Part shown: positions 1-6,585 of the stretch, one piece after another | Position numbering within the stretch: the first letter of the stretch is position 1 | Layout: each line of letters starts with the position of its first letter | Origin: an uncultured Taibaiella sp. | GTDB lineage: Bacteria; Bacteroidota; Bacteroidia; Chitinophagales; Chitinophagaceae | Direction of reading: 5' to 3' | Assembly (NCBI GenBank): GCA_937871155.1 | Contig: CALMXV010000286.1 | Coordinates: 1 to 8,740 of the forward strand | Length of the DNA: 8,740 nt | Notes under the pieces: generated by a model | Told to the model about the DNA's origin: nothing | The model's database searches: none | The model's input: the letters and a program-made list of their open reading frames with translations, nothing else | Position numbers and translations under genes: made by a program

Positions 1-276
1 TCTTATTGTTTCGTAAAGAATTTAAAATGCACCAACATTTTCTCCTTCGTTCTTGAAATGATTGCAACCAATACTTGCATTTTAATAGCTCAAGAACTCA
101 ACACAACGAAAGACATAAGCATTTTAGTTTTTTTATGGTCCAAGCGTTCAAGGTACTATTGAGCTTCAGTGGCGTTGGCACCATTCATCTTTGGAAGGGC
201 TATTGGGCTTTGTGGAGAATACCTAGTCATCAATTTTTATGATAATGCCAACAATAAGGTTCCCTTCAGTTGTCCC
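1..276. other. Left-edge region without a supportable gene
   Basis: I see no convincing gene here. The + strand is open from base 1 to a TGA at 160-162 (53 codons, no start inside the window needed). The predicted peptide is rich in Cys, Ile, Asn and Thr and matches no family I recognise, so it could be a gene tail or chance. A second stretch, 128-223 before a TAG at 224-226, encodes a Trp/His-containing peptide with no start codon. No minus-strand ATG opens a frame that runs off the left edge. No GC-rich hairpin followed by a T-run was found, although there is a T7 run at 128-134. Confidence 0.4.
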
Positions 277-284
277 TATTTTTG
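277..284 (+). promoter_or_regulatory. Candidate -7 promoter element for the PIG-L gene
   Basis: TATTTTTG matches the Bacteroidota -7 consensus TAnnTTTG exactly and ends 6 bases before the ATG at 291. No good -33 TTTG lies 19-21 bases upstream. If it is real, transcription starts within a few bases of the ATG, so the message would be nearly leaderless. It also argues against the TTG start at 270, which would place the promoter inside the coding region. In AT-rich DNA such an octamer can arise by chance. Confidence 0.35.
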
Positions 285-290
285 CACGTC

Positions 291-2783
291 ATGAAGAACA
301 TATTCCTCCTCAGCACCGTCTTCTTAATCACTGTATTTAAAATAACAGCACAGCAAGTAAAATCCTATAGTACTTCAGCTATTCAATGGCAGTTAGAGGA
401 TTTAAAAGGCACCGGTTCTGTGTTATACATAGCAGCACATCCCGATGATGAAAATACAAGGCTCATAAGTTACCTAGTCAACCAACGTCATATCCGCACC
501 GCATACTTATCCCTTACTCGTGGTGATGGTGGACAGAATTTGATTGGCACAGAGAAAGGACTACAGCTGGGCATGTTGCGCACACAAGAACTACTAGCTG
601 CCAGAAAAATCGACAATGGAACCCAATATTTCAGTAGAGCCTACGATTTTGGCTATTCCAAAAACCCTGAAGAAACGTTTCAATTTTGGGATAAGGATAG
701 TATGTTAGCAGATGTAGTTTGGGTCATTCGTACCTTTCAACCGGATGTGATAATATGTCGTTTCCCCACTACCGGCGAAGGAGGGCATGGACATCATACC
801 GCGTCTGCAATTCTAGCTGAAGAAGCTTTTGCGGCTGCCGCCGACCCCAATAAATTCCCAGGGCAATTAAAGCATACAACCCCTTGGCAAGCTACCCGTT
901 TAGTATGGAATACATTTAATTTTGGTAGCAACAATACTATTGCCGAAGACCAATTAAAAATAGATGTTGGTGGATACAATCCTTTGCTGGGAAAGTATAA
1001 CGGTGAGATCGCTGCAGATAGTCGCACCATGCATAAAAGTCAAGGTTTTGGCTCAGAAAAATCAAGAGGTTCTCAATGGGAATATTTTAAACCGATTAAA
1101 GGGAAGCCAGCATCAAAAGACATTATGGATGACGTAAATCTTTCTTGGAATAGAATCCAGCCGCTTAAAGACATCACTGCAAAGCTTAATCAAGCAATAC
1201 GTTCCTTACAACAACAACCGGATAACTCTATTCTCCCCATTTTATTTGAAGTCTATCAATCTTTACAACAACAGAGAAAACACTATCCACAAAATGCAGC
1301 CTTGATAGCATCAAAACTACAACAGGCAAGACTGCTTATTCTTAGTACAAGTAATATTTGGGTGGATGCTACTACCAACTCTCAAACCGCTATAAGAGGT
1401 GAAAACATTAAGGTGAATTATAGCATGGTCAAGTCTAGTAAAGAGCCTATCTCTGTGGTCGGTATAAAAACAAATCATCAAGATAGCACGATGAAGGTAC
1501 CTCTTGAAAAAAATAAGATGATACAGTGGTCAAGCACCTATAAAATTTCTAAAAGAGCGGCATATACCAGCCCATTCTGGTTAGTAAAAGAGCCGATAGA
1601 TGGAATGTTTCCAATAAATGATTTGTGGAAAAATACGAAAGCAGAAAACGACCCAGCGATAACGGCTACTTTCTGTTTTCAATGGCGAAACGAAGACACA
1701 TTTTCTATTACTGTACCTGTTCGGTATAAATCAGTTGATCCTGTGAAAGGGGAATTGTATCAACCGCTTCGCATAGTTCCTGCTGCAACTATTCAGCTGC
1801 CCAATACCCACTATATGTTTGCTTCTACAACAACCAAAACAATCCCAATTACCATTACTTCTTTTGAGGATAGTTTGTCTGCTATGTTGAATATACAGGC
1901 ACCAAAAGGATGGCAGGTTTCAACACCCACAAATAAGATACACTTGAAAGGGAAGGTTGCCCAAACGGTAGTGTTCATTTCTGTAGCGCCCAGCGAGAAG
2001 GCAGAAAACGGTTCTTTACAAATTTCTTTACAAAGCAATTCCTCCAAGTATAATAAAAGCCTTACCACGATATCCTATGACCATATTCCCACACAGCAGT
2101 TGATACAGCCAGCTTCTACACAACTTATTTATGAAAAAATGCAAGTACCTGCTGTTACCGTAGGTTATATACCTGGAGCCGGAGATGATATACCTGCCAT
2201 ACTTAAAGAAATGAATGTGTCCGTTACTGAGTTGTCTAACGAGCAGTTGGCAATACAAGACTTGAGTCAATATGATGTTATTATAAGTGGTGTAAGAGCC
2301 TATAATGTCAATGAAAAACTACAAGCGCTGCATCCACGATTGATGGAGTATATTCAGCAAGGGGGCAATCTAATTGTTCAGTATAATACCAACAGTCGTG
2401 TCGGGCCTTTGAAAATAGAAATGGGACCTTATCCTTTTACGATATCCAGAAATAGAGTTACTGATGAAAATGCTCCCGTTACCTTATTAGCACCCAACCA
2501 TGCAGTATTTAACTATCCTAATAAAATCACGGCTAAAGATTTTGAAGGTTGGGTACAAGAACGAGGAATTTACTTTGCAGCTGATTGGGGACAACATTAC
2601 TTGCCTCTTCTTCGTATGAATGACAAAGGTGAGACGCCCAATGAGGGTGCGCTGATAGTGGCTAGTTATGGCAAAGGAAACTTCGTCTATACGGGCTTGT
2701 CTTTTTTTAGAGAATTGCCTAGCGGTGTATCAGGAGCCTACAAATTGTTTTTCAATTTGCTGGCATTACCTAAACCGGAATAA
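291..2783 (+). CDS. Secreted PIG-L/LmbE family deacetylase, multidomain
   Basis: This is a predicted zinc-dependent N-deacetylase of the PIG-L/LmbE superfamily, whose members remove acetyl groups from N-acetylglucosamine-type substrates. The chosen ATG gives 830 residues starting with a clear signal peptide (basic MKN, hydrophobic core, cleavage likely near residue 20-21), so the enzyme acts outside the cytoplasm. An upstream TTG at 270 would add seven residues before the signal and is less likely. The catalytic domain covers roughly residues 40-290: the metal and catalytic motif AHPDDE is at 49-54 and the second motif HGHH at 166-169, both intact. Residues of about 290-610 are beta-rich, possibly including a NEW3-like segment. 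Residues of about 620-830 resemble a ThuA/class I amidotransferase-like fold. The gene is first in a probable operon with a small membrane protein and a Na+ symporter. The family is confident from the motifs; the substrate is unknown. Confidence 0.9.
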   Translation: MKNIFLLSTVFLITVFKITAQQVKSYSTSAIQWQLEDLKGTGSVLYIAAHPDDENTRLISYLVNQRHIRTAYLSLTRGDGGQNLIGTEKGLQLGMLRTQELLAARKIDNGTQYFSRAYDFGYSKNPEETFQFWDKDSMLADVVWVIRTFQPDVIICRFPTTGEGGHGHHTASAILAEEAFAAAADPNKFPGQLKHTTPWQATRLVWNTFNFGSNNTIAEDQLKIDVGGYNPLLGKYNGEIAADSRTMHKSQGFGSEKSRGSQWEYFKPIKGKPASKDIMDDVNLSWNRIQPLKDITAKLNQAIRSLQQQPDNSILPILFEVYQSLQQQRKHYPQNAALIASKLQQARLLILSTSNIWVDATTNSQTAIRGENIKVNYSMVKSSKEPISVVGIKTNHQDSTMKVPLEKNKMIQWSSTYKISKRAAYTSPFWLVKEPIDGMFPINDLWKNTKAENDPAITATFCFQWRNEDTFSITVPVRYKSVDPVKGELYQPLRIVPAATIQLPNTHYMFASTTTKTIPITITSFEDSLSAMLNIQAPKGWQVSTPTNKIHLKGKVAQTVVFISVAPSEKAENGSLQISLQSNSSKYNKSLTTISYDHIPTQQLIQPASTQLIYEKMQVPAVTVGYIPGAGDDIPAILKEMNVSVTELSNEQLAIQDLSQYDVIISGVRAYNVNEKLQALHPRLMEYIQQGGNLIVQYNTNSRVGPLKIEMGPYPFTISRNRVTDENAPVTLLAPNHAVFNYPNKITAKDFEGWVQERGIYFAADWGQHYLPLLRMNDKGETPNEGALIVASYGKGNFVYTGLSFFRELPSGVSGAYKLFFNLLALPKPE

Positions 2784-2856
2784 TAACAAGGATTTATTTT
2801 TTAGCTTTAATTATCTCATTTTCGTAATTCTATTAATGCCCATAATCTGAGATTGT

Positions 2857-2991
2857 ATGCCTGATAAGAAAACCTATAATGATGAGCCAAGCCCTATCTT
2901 GAGTAGTTGGTGTAATGTATATCTATTGGTGTTAGTTACACTAGTTGTTGTAATTGGATTATTGTATTTATTCACAAAGTATTTTGATTGA
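2857..2991 (+). CDS. Small single-span membrane protein, 44 residues
   Basis: This short ORF begins at an ATG 73 bases after the deacetylase stop. Its TGA ends 2 bases before the symporter ATG at 2994. The product starts with a polar, charged stretch (MPDKKTYNDEPSPILSSW), followed by one hydrophobic segment of about 20 residues (about 21-39, rich in Leu and Val) and a short polar tail ending TKYFD. It has no signal-peptidase site and no Cys lipobox, so it is probably an inner-membrane protein with one span. The tight spacing to the symporter suggests translational coupling. By analogy with small partners of other sodium:solute symporters (YjcH/DUF485 with ActP, YhdT with PanF) it could be an accessory subunit, but that is inference and no homology to those is visible. 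The layout and membrane-like composition favour a real gene. Confidence 0.65.
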   Translation: MPDKKTYNDEPSPILSSWCNVYLLVLVTLVVVIGLLYLFTKYFD

Positions 2992-2993
2992 GT

Positions 2994-4691
2994 ATGGCAT
3001 GGATAGATTGGCTGGTATTGGCGGTTACCTTACTGAGTATTGTTGCTTATGGCATTTGGAAAAGTCGAAATACAAAAAATTTACAAGGATATTTATTAGC
3101 CGATAGGCAGTTGCCTTGGTATCATGTGGGCTTATCTGTAATGGCTACTCAAGCTAGCGCAATTACTTTTTTATCTGCACCTGGGCAAGCATATACGGAT
3201 GGAATACGTTTCGTACAGTTTTATTTTGGGCTTCCCTTAGCTATGATAGTCTTGTGTGTAACGTTTGTTCCTATGTTTCATCGGATGAATGTTTATACAG
3301 CTTATGAATATTTAGAAAACCGTTTTGATGTAAGGATAAGACTGTTTACATCATTTCTGTTTCTAGTTCAGCGAGGTATTTCTACGGGTATTACCATCTA
3401 TGCACCATCGTTAGTGTTGTCCACCATCTTACAGATTCCCGTCACCATTACAAGTGTGATGATGGCTTGTTTAGTGATTGTTTATACAGTATTTGGAGGT
3501 ACAAAAGCGGTATCATTTACACAACTATTACAAATGATTATCATCTTCAGTGGGTTGTTTTTAGCAGTTGGATTTATCATTACATTATTGCCTAAGGAAG
3601 TTGGTGTAATAGATGCATTACGAGTTGCTGGCAAAATGGGAAAGCTACAAGCTATTGATACCACATTTGATTTAAGCAACCGCTATAATATTTGGTCTGG
3701 TATCATTGGAGGATTCTTTTTACAACTTTCCTATTTCGGTACCGATCAAAGTCAGGTGGGTCGCTATTTGACAGGTAAATCTATTGCACAAAGTCGTTTA
3801 GGATTGGTGATGAATGGGCTAGTGAAAATACCCATGCAGTTTTTTATTCTGATGATTGGGGCTTTAGTCTTTAGCTTTTATCAATTCCATCAAGCACCTA
3901 TTTACTTTAATGAAGTATCCATAGCACAGGTTGAAAAAGGAACACATTCTAAAGAAGTAGAAAATTTGAAACAGCAGTACAAGGAGCTGCAAGCAGAAAA
4001 GCAGCAACATATTCTATCGTGGCTAAAAGCTGATAAATCAAACAATACTTCATTTGCTGCTACTGAACTTGCCGGCTTCAGACATAAACAAGCAGAGATG
4101 GATACGGTACGCGGTGCCTTAAAAGCATTGATAAAACAACAATCTACATTGTCAGAGTCAGATGATGGCAACTATATCTTTCTCTACTTCGTGATGCATT
4201 ATTTACCGCGAGGTATCATAGGGCTGTTAATAGCTATTATATTTTTAGCGGCTATGGGTTCTACAGCTAGCGGGCTTAACTCTTTAGCATCAACTACTAT
4301 GATTGATTTTTATAAACGACTTAACCCGCATACGAGTACAGAAAAAACAGAGTTAGCAATATCGAGATGGATTACAGTTGGATGGGGATTGTTCTCTATG
4401 CTAATAGCTATTTACTCCGGGCAAATGGGTAACTTGATTGAAGCAGTGAACATTTTAGGCTCTTTATTTTACGGCACTATCTTAGGTATATTCTTAGTGG
4501 CCTTTTATATGAAAAATGTAAAAAGTAATGCCGTGTTTGGTGCAGCAATCATTACAGAAGGATTTGTCATCTTAGCATGGCATTTAGAATGGACTTCTTT
4601 TTTATGGCTCAATTTAATTGGAAGTTTATTACTGATGGTGCTTGCAGGGTTACTACAGAGTTTCGTATTCAAACAACGAACAATAGCCTGA
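2994..4691 (+). CDS. Sodium:solute symporter family transporter
   Basis: This is an inner-membrane Na+-coupled importer of the SSS family (LeuT fold). The ATG at 2994 gives 565 residues starting MAWIDWLVLAV. A TTG at 2988 would add two residues and overlap the preceding stop, so ATG is preferred. Many hydrophobic segments span the protein, about 13 as is usual for the family. Family-like motifs include GGTKAVSFTQ (168-177), resembling the GGxKAVxWTDxxQ stretch of SSS proteins, and DQSQVGRYL (251-259), resembling DQxxVQRYL. A hydrophilic segment of about 90 residues (303-391), rich in Lys, Glu and Gln and probably helical or coiled-coil, interrupts the membrane segments. It lies directly behind the 44-residue membrane protein and downstream of a secreted deacetylase, so it may import the product of that enzyme. 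The transported solute is not recognisable. Confidence 0.92.
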   Translation: MAWIDWLVLAVTLLSIVAYGIWKSRNTKNLQGYLLADRQLPWYHVGLSVMATQASAITFLSAPGQAYTDGIRFVQFYFGLPLAMIVLCVTFVPMFHRMNVYTAYEYLENRFDVRIRLFTSFLFLVQRGISTGITIYAPSLVLSTILQIPVTITSVMMACLVIVYTVFGGTKAVSFTQLLQMIIIFSGLFLAVGFIITLLPKEVGVIDALRVAGKMGKLQAIDTTFDLSNRYNIWSGIIGGFFLQLSYFGTDQSQVGRYLTGKSIAQSRLGLVMNGLVKIPMQFFILMIGALVFSFYQFHQAPIYFNEVSIAQVEKGTHSKEVENLKQQYKELQAEKQQHILSWLKADKSNNTSFAATELAGFRHKQAEMDTVRGALKALIKQQSTLSESDDGNYIFLYFVMHYLPRGIIGLLIAIIFLAAMGSTASGLNSLASTTMIDFYKRLNPHTSTEKTELAISRWITVGWGLFSMLIAIYSGQMGNLIEAVNILGSLFYGTILGIFLVAFYMKNVKSNAVFGAAIITEGFVILAWHLEWTSFLWLNLIGSLLLMVLAGLLQSFVFKQRTIA

Positions 4692-4988
4692 AAGCAGTTT
4701 GAATCATAACCTTTACGTTCACCAAGCTCCGTAGATATAAATAAGAAGATTGGAGTGTTGTAATGGATGTTTAATAGTAGCTACCTGCTAATACATCTAT
4801 CCAATTGTCTATACCAAATTAGATTCAAGTTCCTTTTTTTTAAACAAAATTAAATGAGCAGGAAGTATAAGTTCCATAAATAGGAAGACTTGTATTTTGT
4901 ATGGGTTGCAGTTGTAAATTGGATAGGCACTAAGATTTCCTTAGGACACTGTTTAGATGTTGACGATACAGATATGCTTTATCAAAGT
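4692..4988. other. Convergent intergenic region, no gene seen
   Basis: This stretch lies between the symporter stop and the terminator of the facing DUF2911 gene. Only very short ORFs occur in it. There is a T8 run at 4834-4841 without a GC-rich stem before it, so I cannot assign a clear terminator to the symporter operon. A weak nested inverted repeat (about 4750-4805: ATTGGA against TCCAAT, with interrupted inner pairing) might form an imperfect hairpin. TATCCAATT (4798-4806) and AATTGGATA (4917-4925) form a 9-bp inverted repeat about 110 bases apart, which could be chance. Confidence 0.5.
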
Positions 4989-5025
4989 AAAAAAAATGGC
5001 TGCTCTATTGTGTGGCAGCCATTTT
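4989..5025 (-). terminator. Rho-independent terminator of the DUF2911 gene
   Basis: A perfect 11-bp inverted repeat, AAAATGGCTGC (4993-5003) and GCAGCCATTTT (5015-5025), flanks an 11-base loop. On the minus strand the stem is followed by a run of eight T (4996 down to 4989) and lies about 20 bases after the stop of the DUF2911 gene, a textbook intrinsic terminator. Read on the plus strand the hairpin ends in only four T, so it might also stop transcripts arriving from the symporter side, but less strongly. Confidence 0.85.
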
Positions 5026-5043
5026 GGTAATACAATATTGGGT

Positions 5044-5880
5044 TTAATTTTTTGCTTGTTTCAAAAGCTCTTGTCCAATTTTTACATAGTCGTCGCTATT
5101 AGCTTTAGTGGCAAGGTCTATTACTTTTTGTGCGGAAGTAGCAGCTCCTTTTTTATCATTTAGTTTTAGCTGAATACGAGCTTTCAAAGCTTGAATCCAA
5201 AAGCCTACCGGATTTTGTTCGATAGCTTTGTTAGTCCATTCTAATGCTTGTTTTAAATCTTTGTTGTTATTGAAATAATAGCTGGCTGCTTGGTAGTAAG
5301 GTCTGTTATCTTTTACTACGGAGCTTTCTATATTTTTCATAATACGCTCATCAATTTCTGCTTTTATAGGGATTACCACTTTCGTATTTTCCCAACGTAT
5401 GACTAGGTCCATCGTGTTATCTGTCATGTTTTGAAACTGCATGGTAAAGGTTTCTGCTTTTGTAGCAACATGGTGGTTTTTCACAAGCACTTTAGCCACT
5501 TCTTTGGTAGCATCATATCCGGCTACATTACCTCCAAGGTTAAGGTCGCTGTACAACATTACTTCCCAGTTTTCTGTTTTAGGAATGGTATAGATAGCAT
5601 ATTTGCCGGCTTTCACAGCTACTCCACCAAAAGTGACATCTTCACCAAAAGTTATCTGACTTGCTGCATTGGCACCTGTACGCCATACTTTATTATACGG
5701 CACTAGTCCTCCGAATACGGTACGGTTTTTAGCACTAGGGCGAGAGTATTCAAGTGTCACAGAAGACAAAGCAAAATCTTGTTTTATAGACTGTGTCGGG
5801 CTTGGTGCAGGCGTTTTTAATTGAGCTTGTGCAATAGATGAGCACATGAGGGCAACCAATGCAAGAGAATAGATTTTCAT
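5044..5880 (-). CDS. DUF2911 domain-containing protein with TPR-like C-terminus
   Basis: The product is a secreted protein of 278 residues and unknown biochemical role. A signal peptide covers about residues 1-19 (MKIYSLALVALMCSSIAQA, likely cleaved after AQA), with no lipobox Cys at the cleavage site. Residues of about 25-175 form a DUF2911 domain, recognised from LEYSRPSAKNRTVFGGLVPY, then NKVWRTGANAASQITF and GVAVKAGKYAIYTIP; this domain is common in Bacteroidota. Residues of about 190-275 are helical and alanine/lysine-rich, with a TPR-like pattern (QAASYYFNNNKDLKQALEW, then KAIEQNPVGFWIQALKARI), suggesting a protein-binding part. The gene ends at a strong hairpin terminator. An inverted repeat between it and the upstream small gene suggests it is transcribed on its own. 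The family assignment is firm; the function is unknown. Confidence 0.9.
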   Translation of the reverse strand: MKIYSLALVALMCSSIAQAQLKTPAPSPTQSIKQDFALSSVTLEYSRPSAKNRTVFGGLVPYNKVWRTGANAASQITFGEDVTFGGVAVKAGKYAIYTIPKTENWEVMLYSDLNLGGNVAGYDATKEVAKVLVKNHHVATKAETFTMQFQNMTDNTMDLVIRWENTKVVIPIKAEIDERIMKNIESSVVKDNRPYYQAASYYFNNNKDLKQALEWTNKAIEQNPVGFWIQALKARIQLKLNDKKGAATSAQKVIDLATKANSDDYVKIGQELLKQAKN

Positions 5881-5905
5881 ATCAATATTTGAATTTTTGT
5901 TGACA

Positions 5906-5913
5906 CGAAGGTA
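5906..5913 (-). promoter_or_regulatory. Weak candidate -7 element for the DUF2911 gene
   Basis: The minus strand reads TACCTTCG about 25 bases before the ATG of the DUF2911 gene. It differs from TAnnTTTG at one base, and no -33 TTTG is evident at the expected distance. It is listed only as the best candidate in this short upstream region. Confidence 0.2.
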
Positions 5914-5982
5914 TTGAAAGGAACACGGAATATTCTGTTAATATCCTATAGAACCATAATGATTAGACTATTATAAACAAGC

Positions 5983-6012
5983 TAGGTCGTTTCTATTGCT
6001 AAAAACGACCTA
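5983..6012 (-). terminator. Inverted repeat downstream of the PID-CTERM gene, probable terminator
   Basis: A perfect 10-bp inverted repeat, TAGGTCGTTT (5983-5992) and AAACGACCTA (6003-6012), encloses a 10-base loop. It begins about 24 bases after the stop of the PID-CTERM-type gene on the minus strand. The T-run after the stem on that strand is imperfect (GCTTGTTTA), so termination may be less efficient than at the DUF2911 terminator. It separates the small gene from the downstream DUF2911 gene. Confidence 0.6.
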
Positions 6013-6036
6013 ACATTAAAAGTTGCATGTAGATGC

Positions 6037-6264
6037 TTATGCTTCTTTATTTTCTTGCTTACGCTTTTTAGCGTCATGAAGCTTTTTAGCACCATATCCA
6101 ACGCCAGCCGCTACTAATAAAGAGACACCACCATCGATAGGCAATGGTTCATCTGGATCGGGTCCTGGATCTGGTGGCTGAGCAACACCTACAATCGGTA
6201 AAAAAGCAATTGCAGCAACAAACAAGGCTCCTTTGATAAAATTCTTATTGATGTTCAATTTCAT
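6037..6264 (-). CDS. Minimal PID-CTERM-type sorting-signal protein
   Basis: This 75-residue protein is built almost wholly from targeting signals. Residues of about 1-29 form a signal peptide with a Lys/Asn-rich start and a hydrophobic core ending in VGVAQ. A Pro/Asp-rich linker follows (PPDPGPDPDEPL, about 30-41), then PIDGG at 42-46, a hydrophobic segment VSLLVAAGVGYGA (47-59), and a basic tail from KKLHDAKKRK onward. The order PIDGG, membrane span, basic tail matches the PID-CTERM putative protein-sorting domain of Bacteroidota, analogous in layout to PEP-CTERM signals read by exosortases. The mature part outside the sorting signal is only about a dozen residues, so the role may be structural or surface-related; this is inference. 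No sortase gene is in the window. A promoter-like TATCTTTG lies about 90 bases upstream of the ATG. Confidence 0.8.
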   Translation of the reverse strand: MKLNINKNFIKGALFVAAIAFLPIVGVAQPPDPGPDPDEPLPIDGGVSLLVAAGVGYGAKKLHDAKKRKQENKEA

Positions 6265-6353
6265 GATGATTTATATGAAAGATTTAATTTATTTTGATTG
6301 TCAACAAAAGGTAATTAATAAATAAAAGCTTAATTAGCTGTTAATGACTATTG

Positions 6354-6384
6354 CAAAGATATACTTTCATCCAAATAAAAGAAA
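6354..6384 (-). promoter_or_regulatory. Promoter of the PID-CTERM-type gene
   Basis: On the minus strand a -7 element TATCTTTG (6354-6361) matches TAnnTTTG exactly. TTTC (6381-6384) lies 19 bases upstream of it, three of four bases of the -33 TTTG element at the right spacing. Transcription would begin near 6347, giving a 5' leader of about 80 bases. This is the best-supported promoter in the window. Confidence 0.55.
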
Positions 6385-6556
6385 GAAAAATTTTATATGG
6401 CGAAAATATTCATTCTGTAATCAATTAATTGCTTATGATAATAACGGTTAGTTTTTAAAATTATTTTTAGTTACAGAATTGCAAGTCTTGTGAATCTATA
6501 AAAAATGATTACGATTTCTCAAACGCTGCCATGTTCTAAAATAGCGGATACTCCAG

Positions 6557-6564
6557 TACATTTG
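6557..6564 (+). promoter_or_regulatory. Candidate -7 element for glnS
   Basis: TACATTTG matches TAnnTTTG exactly and ends 21 bases before the ATG at 6586, leaving a leader of about 15 bases. The -33 region is weak (TTCT at 6534-6537, spacing 19). Its position inside the longer open frame from 6505 supports the downstream start for GlnRS. Confidence 0.4.
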
Positions 6565-6585
6565 CAAACAATTTACATCATCGAT

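Larger units (their letters stand above)
6265..6585. promoter_or_regulatory. Divergent AT-rich intergenic region
   Basis: About 320 bases separate the start of the small PID-CTERM-type gene (minus) from the start of glnS (plus). No gene is seen. It holds candidate promoters for both directions, a palindrome CAATTAATTG (6422-6431), and a perfect 9-bp inverted repeat ATTCTGTAA (6412-6420) / TTACAGAAT (6471-6479) spaced by 50 bases. An in-frame ATG at 6505 could extend GlnRS by 27 residues, but that part has no counterpart in the family. Confidence 0.5.

Noticed and set aside
270..290. TTG start adding seven residues to the PIG-L protein
   Set aside because: The ATG at 291 starts a standard signal peptide (MKN plus hydrophobic core); the extension would sit in front of it and cover the candidate promoter element.
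2988..2993. TTG start for the symporter
   Set aside because: The ATG two codons later is a better start and lies just after the stop of the small upstream gene.
3902..4171. 89-codon ORF on the minus strand
   Set aside because: It is antisense to the hydrophilic segment of the symporter and Cys/Ser-rich with no recognisable domain, so a shadow frame.
5431..5706. 91-codon ORF on the plus strand
   Set aside because: It lies fully inside the DUF2911 coding region in antisense and encodes a Phe/Cys/His-rich peptide typical of a shadow frame.
4993..6012. Both terminator-like hairpins share CTATTG in or at the loop
   Set aside because: Six bases in two loops is too short to mean more than chance; stems and flanks are unrelated.
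6505..6585. 27-residue N-terminal extension of GlnRS
   Set aside because: The ATG at 6586 gives the usual GlnRS N-terminus and length (554 residues); the extension has no family counterpart and contains a promoter-like TACATTTG.
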